Positions 57,514 through 64,000 of a stretch of 64,000 nucleotides of DNA are shown here, one piece after another. The first letter of the stretch is position 1. Every line of letters begins with the position of its first letter. A program made the position numbers and the translations under genes. Origin of the DNA: Ceratodon purpureus (Eukaryota > Streptophyta > Bryopsida > Pseudoditrichales > Ditrichaceae); assembly GCA_014871385.1 (NCBI GenBank), contig CM026421.1:11297128-11361127 (forward strand). The letters run 5' to 3'. Under the pieces are notes generated by a model. It worked only from the letters and a program-made list of their open reading frames with translations. It did not search any database and was not told the origin of the DNA.

Positions 57514-59476
57514 GATTTGTCAAAATGCAAATTTGAAGGATTTAAAACAGCTCACGTATGTGGGCTCCACGGTGTGGGAAGTGTTGGAGGGCATGGAGAA
57601 TAAAAATAAACATCTATTATTGTTCTAGTCTATGACCAAAAAACAAACATATCAACTTTCATCTTGATTGAAAAATATAGTTGAATGAAGTTTTTTGGAA
57701 AATTGAGAGGATTTATGATGAATTAAATTTCATTGTTTATATTAACATCTTTATTTGTGCCATTGGTTGATACAAAGTGCCCTTGAAGGAAGTTCAAAAC
57801 AAAACTGCAAAGTTTTGTTGGATGTAAAGAAAACATTGATTTGTGGTTGAAAGCCAAATATTTCAATTCTTGATCTACTAAATAGGGTACAATGGATTTT
57901 TTTTAGAACTAAAGTTACATAATTATATCAAGTACGTACTTAGAAATTTGGATAAAGTAAAAAAAACATAAGTTTAAAGTATATTTCTATGTTCTAAAAC
58001 TAGAAAATATTATCAAAAGCAAAGTATTTCATTATTCTAAAAATGTTACATAGTATTGAGAAATAACAATTCATGTGATTCAACTTTCAAGGTGTTCTTT
58101 GCAAAAACAATTATGTGTGGTTTAGACTTTTAAACATCATGTGTGGTTTAGCTTCTTGGTGAAAAGGCATCCAAAGAATATGTTTTTGCATTGGAAGAAA
58201 GGAAAGTTTAGAAATATTTAGATTTATTCTACTACAACACATCCTATAGAAAACAATGAGTTTGGTAATGAAGAAAATGATTGTAATTGATGTGAATGAG
58301 CTCTACATGTTACATTCTTCCAATGTGCATTTGCAAAATATTGAATACATGGAAGTGATATTTTTAATATGTAATCACATTTTTTATTACAATAATAAAA
58401 AAGTCTTTAAAGAATGTAATGGCGAAAGGTACATCACTTGGCCTCATTTTTCAACCATAAACGCCTCCTCTAAGGTGGCAAATGTATGGTTAGATTGATA
58501 CACATAATGCCAAAGTATTTGTTTGTTTGCAAACTTTGAAGTTAAAGTTGAGATTTTTAGTTGATGTCTTGGATAAATCAACACATTTATGGTACTAAAC
58601 AAACTTACATGTAGCTCATGCTCTATCTTTAATGAGATAAGAAAAAAATTATGGAAATATAATCTTTGTTTGCGATGGATTTTTGAAGAAATACAATATG
58701 CTATTCGAAGTATTTTTTTATTTTTTTTGCTTATGTACAACTTAGATAGTTATACTACATTCCTCTACTATCTCTTAGATTTTTCTATGAGATTTTTTAA
58801 TAGTAAATCTTTCTACACTAAGAAATTTTCATTCAAAAAAAACTCAAAAGTTTTTTATCCTTTGCTAAATACAATGCAAAATAAAATTTTACTCTTCTAA
58901 ATTTGTAGACAAAAAAATTAGAGGTTTTTTCTTTTCTTTTCTGTTTTCTACTTTAAGAAAAAACAATAACATTTGTGTTTATTAATTGAATTGATTTTAT
59001 ATGAAAAGAAAAAATTACAAAAGAAAAATAAGTGTACATAGTATAGCTTTGGAGCTCATTTCTTTGCAAGTTTTTTTTTAAAATAAATTACACAGACTAC
59101 TGAATTTAAATTTTAATACAAAAATGCCTAACATCAAATGAATTGTGACGGTGAAAAATTACAACTTTGCATAGTGCAAATATTTTATCAAAATGAGTTG
59201 ACTTTATAAAGTAAAAGTTCCAAAAAAACCTTTAAACTTTCAATGCTACAATCTTTTAAATTTTGAAATTAAAAATTCCCAAAAAAATTGTACACATACT
59301 TCTAAAAGTCCACAAAGAGATTCCATGGATAAGAATGAAAATTTAACATATTATTTGAATTCTCTATCTTTGCACTAGAAAATATAGTTTTGAAGTGATT
59401 TTTGAGAAAGACAAAAGTTAAGCTAGGTTGAGGGAAAAAACTTGAAAGAATAAAGCTAAGAATTTTCCTATACATA
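57514..59476. other. AT-rich intergenic stretch downstream of FLD
   Basis: Low-GC DNA with dispersed stops. The longest frames (plus 58256-58498, minus 58444-58740, plus 58589-58900) are AT-driven and motif-free. Confidence 0.45.
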
Positions 59477-59482
59477 TTTATT
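59477..59482 (-). terminator. Polyadenylation signal of the FLD gene
   Basis: AATAAA on the minus strand, about 43 bases after the FLD stop codon (59525-59527). Confidence 0.5.
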
Positions 59483-59524
59483 AAAGCAACTTATAAAGAT
59501 AATTGCAACGGTGTGCGATGGAAG

Positions 59525-60178
59525 TTACATCACCACCGTGGATTTCTTTGATTCTCTATACCATTTTATGTCCACTACTAGTGCATCTCCTTGGAGTCCA
59601 AGACCCCTCCTTCCCACTAGCTTCACTCCAAGTTTTTGACATAAATAGGTTAGCCTTCCCAAGTTACCTCCACCAACTTCTCGGAGTTCATATGCTTGTT
59701 GCCTTGTGATTATAGTGTATAAATGAAATTGTTGCTCTAATCTTGCAATTTCATTGGTTTCGCATGTTCTTGATTTCAAGGCGGTTTCACTTACAGTCTT
59801 TGCTTTTAGAGAGTCTCCATATTGGAGCCTTACCAATGCAATGGACTTTGGATCACTTGTTTTGTGGTCAAAAATGATGGAAATGCTTCCAAATTCCAAA
59901 TCAGGTTCTTTAAAAAGCTCCCCTAATGTGGATGAATATAAGTGCAAATCCTTTTGTATCCTTTGTTCACCAATTGGAACAATTTGTCTAGCAGCTGTTG
60001 CTGCTGCAATTTTACCAGCTTCTCTGAGACCGCTTAAATAAGCCCCATGCATTGTTGCTGGATACCTATACATTCAATACATTTGTAAACATGATAAAAC
60101 CATAGATTTTGTGCATTTTGGTGTGGAACAACTTACTCAAGTTAAATTATAGTACTTCAAAGAGAATTTAAACACACA

Positions 60179-60248
<70 letters not shown>

Positions 60249-63200
60249 CTAAGTTCTTCAACGCTCCAATACAAAATATCCACATTTGTTCAAAACATTG
60301 GCATTAATTGAATCTTCTAATTTTTTTGAAAATTAAATGGTAAAATTATTCAAATTAATCATGTATTTACACATGTATGTATATATTAGAAATCAAAATC
60401 AATTTTTAAAAATAAAGTAAAACCTGCGAATAGTAGCTTCTCCAGCAAAAAACAATCGCCCATTTCCAACACTCTCTGCCAATACATCATAATCATCTCC
60501 TGATGCTTCTACGGCCACATTTGAATAAGAACCGTAACTCAAGAAATCACTTCCCCATCTTGTGCAAACAGTTTGAATTGGATTTGGAACATCAATACCT
60601 CGAGGTTCGTATATGCCTACACATGTGATCATAATGTAATAAGCTATTATAATCTTATTGAAAAACCTACATTTATTGATTATGATTGATATGAAAACAT
60701 GTCTCTTATTTAAATAGAACCTTTAGTTAATTTTTCATTTTAAAATTTATTATTTACTATAAAAAATATTGTTGATTAAATATTGTAATCAATGTTTTAA
60801 AGATTATAGCACTTAATATTTTCTTTCAAATTTACATAATAGTGTATTTTATTTTATAAGCATATATTTTATATATTACATTGAATAATTTTTTTTTATG
60901 AAAATTAATTATTATATCCATGATGATTCTATAACATACTTTTAACAATGCATTATTGACAACTTTGATTTTTAAACCCATAAATTCATTTCAAATGATG
61001 TACCTCTCAAAACAACCATTACACGCATTACTGCTTGTAACGGAGGTGTTTTTTCAAACTCAATAGCAGCTTCTCCAGCAACTAATGCTAACAAGAGAGG
61101 TCCTTCAGATACCGTTGCATAACTATAAAATAAAAAATATTCACCTCTCTTATTGGGATCTTCAGCTAAGTGTCCAAACATATCAAGCTCAGAGCCCCAA
61201 AATACCTTTGGAAAAAGCATCACAACTTTATTTAATAATCCAAATCCTAATTTTTTTATTGCATCAAGCTTTCTTTGAGGTAGCTCAGGTTCAAATTTAA
61301 GCATATTTCTTTGTAAAACTCCTAAAGGAATTGTACAAAGAGCCATGTCGGCTTCATAAATTTCTTCACCTACACATACTTTTACACCTTCATTTCCATA
61401 TTTGATTGCATGAACGGTTTTACCATATTTAATTGGAATGTCTTCGGCCAATGCATTAATGAGTTTTACATTACCTCCAGGTAAAAAACAATGATCACCA
61501 CCCATTTCATAAGGGTCATCTTGATCCCAGAATGCTAATGACAACTTTGTAAGAAGACCAGCATTTGCATACTCTAAGTTAGCTAAATGCCAATCATATA
61601 ATTCACGTTCTTCCTTTGTTTTTCCTACCCCTTCTAATTGGCGTAAAGTTTCAAGTGTAGCCCCCAAAGAAATGCTATCAGCCGCTTTTTCCATGTCTTC
61701 TCGCCACTTGCTTGCACCATCCAACAACTCATTAAATTGTGTTTCTACTTTAAAATCAACATTTTCTTTAACGGGGTGTCCATTTGGTTGATACAAAGGG
61801 CACTTGTCTCGGATTTTGTGCAATGGTAAATTCAATTGTTGAGCCAAAACTCCTAATGGGTTACCTTCAATGCCTGTTATGACACTTCCACCTAAATCTG
61901 CAGATGCTGTAAATCCATCTCCTTTCATTTTTTTGGTGTATACACGCCCACCGGGTCGTTGTCTTCCTTCTAGTACTAAAACTTTGTGTCCAAAAGCTAT
62001 AAGTTGTCTTGCTGCACCTAAACCAGCTAATCCAGCTCCTATAATAATTATTGAAGATTTATTAGTTTCTATAGACTTGATAGCTTTAATAGCAGGAGCT
62101 ACACCAAAGTTGATGTATCCATGCATTAAAAGAAATTTATACGCTGGTGAAACAAGATTTCTATGTTGTGCTTTAACAGATTCAAGAACAGTATTTTGAT
62201 GAAGGTAAACATTAACATTTTCCCTCCATTTTGAAAGTATGTGATTACGTACAATAATATAATTTGTTTGTTCAGAACTTCCGATATGGTTTACTACACC
62301 CGCTTCAACTTCCTCTTCTGTTAAAGATTCTTTTGGAAATCCAATGGCTGCAGCTAAAGTGGCTTCAACATCAAATGTTTTATCTATTGTTGTCTTTTTC
62401 CTTCGTTGTCGAACTTGTGTTGATATTGTTTTTATATCTTGTTTAACTTTTGAATTCAACAAAAAATCATTAGATGTTAATTGTTGTCCAAGGTGCATTT
62501 GAGAACGTATCCTTCTTTGAGTTATTTGTTCAATGAAATCTTGTTGTAATGTATTCTCTTCCCTTTTCCTCTTCTTAGATATCATGTTAACTTCAAGTTT
62601 AGAGTTGATATCATTTTTAGTTACATCACCTATAAAAATACAAGTTGTGTTTTTTTATAAACAACATGCATAATTCTTAAACACTAAGCTTTATTGCTTA
62701 GTCTTTTCTAAAGTAAATATAACAAAATATAAAGAGATGTGAGTTATAATTAACCTAAAAAATGAAATATGTATGAATTTATAGAAATATTAACAAAACA
62801 TCCAACAACTATATAAAAAACACAAATTTTTTACTTTATCAATATCAAAATGAAAATAATATTTTCAATGCCAATAAATTTCTATAATTGTTTTCATAAT
62901 GTTCTATTATATTAATTATATATTTCACATACCATCATGATTTTCTAAATGTTGGATTGCCATGTTGAAAGCTTTGTTTTCAGCATTTTTTTCTTGTTGA
63001 GTTGTTCTTGATTTGACAATATTTTTGAAATCCTTTTTTAATCTATTAGGATTGTTAATAGCGGAGACACGTGTCATAATGGTCTTTTCTTTGTTGATGG
63101 TCCTTTTAACGTTGGCATCATTTAGAATGAATGGTCTTTTGTCTTTGATAGTGTCGACGTTCTCATTTGTATTCAATGTTACTTTCATTTTTGTTCTTGA

Positions 63201-63917
63201 GATTATTTTTTTTCTCTTAGATTTTTCATATTTATTATCTTCTTGCTTTGAATTTTCTTCATTCTTTCGAGTTTGTCCAATGATGATTTCACCGTCTTTT
63301 AGCAAAGTTTGCATGTTGTTTTCCACATTTTGATCATTCCGTATATGAGCTCTATCATTGTCGTCTTCTTGACAACTAGTAGCTATTAAAGGATATCCTT
63401 CATAACTATTCAATGCACTTTTCTTGGTTATCAAGCGTAATTTTGTGGATACCAAAGAGCTAGTATAAGGTTTGACAATGTCATTTGAATTTTTCCAATT
63501 ATTTTTGTTTTTGGAAAAAACTTCCATATCGTCAATGTTTGTATATTCAAAAAAACACTTTTGAAGCAAATTTTTAGAATTCGAAGGTTTTTTTGAGAAA
63601 TGCGGGTTGTCAAAAACTGGGTCAACGTGTTTTAAAGCATCTTCACCACATTGATGCAAAACTATATTTGTAGAGTCTATTGTAACTTGGTTTAGTGTAG
63701 GATTTTCAACAATATCTAATTCTTCATTTTTAGAATGGTTTGGCTCATCAAAGATGTCGACGGAAAGTTCAAGAGCATCTATATCCATGCTAATGTTTTC
63801 TTTAATATCTTTGTCACCTTCTTTAATAGTTTTACAATTTACATTGTCTTCAAATACTTCAGAAATGTGATGATCGAAGTTTATATCTTTGAACATGATA
63901 TTATCATAGCTATTCAT
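59525..63917 (-). CDS. FLD: FLOWERING LOCUS D-type LSD1-family histone lysine demethylase, complete coding sequence
   Basis: Four exons join in phase: 63917-62933, 62629-61004, 60616-60424 and 60065-59525, giving 1114 residues. The N-terminal 414 residues are Asn/Asp/Lys-rich, unrecognised and much longer than in flowering-plant FLD. Then come a SWIRM domain (about 415-508, with E-E-E-V-E-A-G-V-V and H-G-Y-I-N-F-G-V-A-P) and an FAD Rossmann motif G-A-G-L-A-G-L-G (526-533) with R-P-G-G-R (553-557). An amine oxidase domain without the LSD1 tower insert follows, with the flavin-contacting Lys in L-L-N-K-V at about 795 and then F-F-A-G-E-A-T-I-R-R-Y-P-A-T-M-H-G. The plant FLD C-terminal region (D-L-E-F-G-S, L-G-V-K-L-V-G-R-R-G-L-G) ends the protein. 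The family removes methyl groups from histone H3 lysine 4 in the nucleus. No frameshift or stop; expected to be functional. The start ATG follows a CTAG/GTTAAG acceptor-like site, so a 5' UTR intron is possible. Confidence 0.95.
60182..60245. repeat. (TA)n microsatellite in FLD intron 3
   Basis: About 32 uninterrupted TA units inside the intron between exons 60616-60424 and 60065-59525. Likely length-polymorphic. Confidence 0.98.
62630..62932 (-). other. Intron 1 of FLD
   Basis: GTATGT donor directly after codon base G (62933) and a TATAG acceptor before 62629. The phase-1 split restores a Gly codon, H-D-G-D-V-T across the junction. The intron is very AT-rich. Confidence 0.85.
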
Positions 63918-64000
63918 TTGTAATGCTTAACCTAGAAAAAAAAAGTTCCAATTCATCTAGCTTCGTTTTTCTTTTCTTATACTCTACAGTGAAGTCTTGA

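Noticed and set aside
61870-62199. Plus-strand ORF opposite the FAD-binding exon of FLD
   Set aside because: Antisense shadow of the FLD coding exon.
1-64000. CRISPR arrays, bacterial operons or organelle genes
   Set aside because: Spliceosomal introns, plant nuclear genes and MITEs show nuclear plant DNA; no regularly spaced direct repeats with unique spacers were seen.

Overview
This is nuclear DNA of a land plant. The best anchor is an apparently complete FLOWERING LOCUS D (FLD)-type histone demethylase gene with the plant-specific C-terminal region. Fragments of a plant 12-oxophytodienoate reductase, a GH9 endoglucanase and the RNA polymerase I largest subunit agree with this. Introns have normal GT-AG borders and T-rich 3' ends, polyadenylation signals are AATAAA, and there are degenerate CCCTAAA motifs. 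A non-flowering plant such as a moss is my guess from the divergent proteins and AT-rich genome; the sequence does not prove it.

Layout. (1) 1-1.45 kb: AT-rich gene end, a RING-finger tail followed in another frame by a 2-oxoglutarate/Fe(II) dioxygenase-like ORF. (2) 1.5-18.2 kb: a clearly GC-richer block. On its minus strand lies a train of gene pieces: OPR exons 1-4 (17.36-16.30), an unrecognised 225-codon ORF (15.54-14.86), the middle of a GH9 endoglucanase (13.97-12.05), the middle of NRPA1 (11.76-9.24), an unassigned exon (9.07-8.5), a coiled-coil plus Cys/His-rich exon (8.17-7.37) and a basic Ser/Thr/Pro-rich last exon (6.20-5.29). The recognisable pieces are cut off at exon borders and keep their introns. 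GH9 and NRPA1 carry frameshifts or a stop. (3) 18.2-31.9 kb: AT-rich DNA packed with small non-autonomous transposons. The main group has TTAA target duplications and CCCC-starting ends like piggyBac. There are also two other inverted-repeat elements, a decamer tandem repeat and A-tailed repeats. A degraded AT-rich gene lies at 23.7-24.8 kb. (4) 31.9-47.4 kb: intermediate composition, no recognisable gene, some exon-like pieces near 39.5-41.3 kb and a second copy of one inverted-repeat element. (5) 47.4-59.4 kb: AT-rich, with a weak transposase-tail relic at 57.5-57.0 kb. (6) 59.5-63.9 kb: the FLD gene on the minus strand, four coding exons, open and in phase throughout.

Only FLD looks like an intact functional gene. 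The dioxygenase may be functional if its frame break is an unrecognised intron or a sequence error. The rest is mostly gene debris and short DNA transposons. The two most interesting signals are the exon-bounded, same-strand train of captured or decayed gene fragments and the TTAA/CCCC element family with a shared internal core of about 100 bp.
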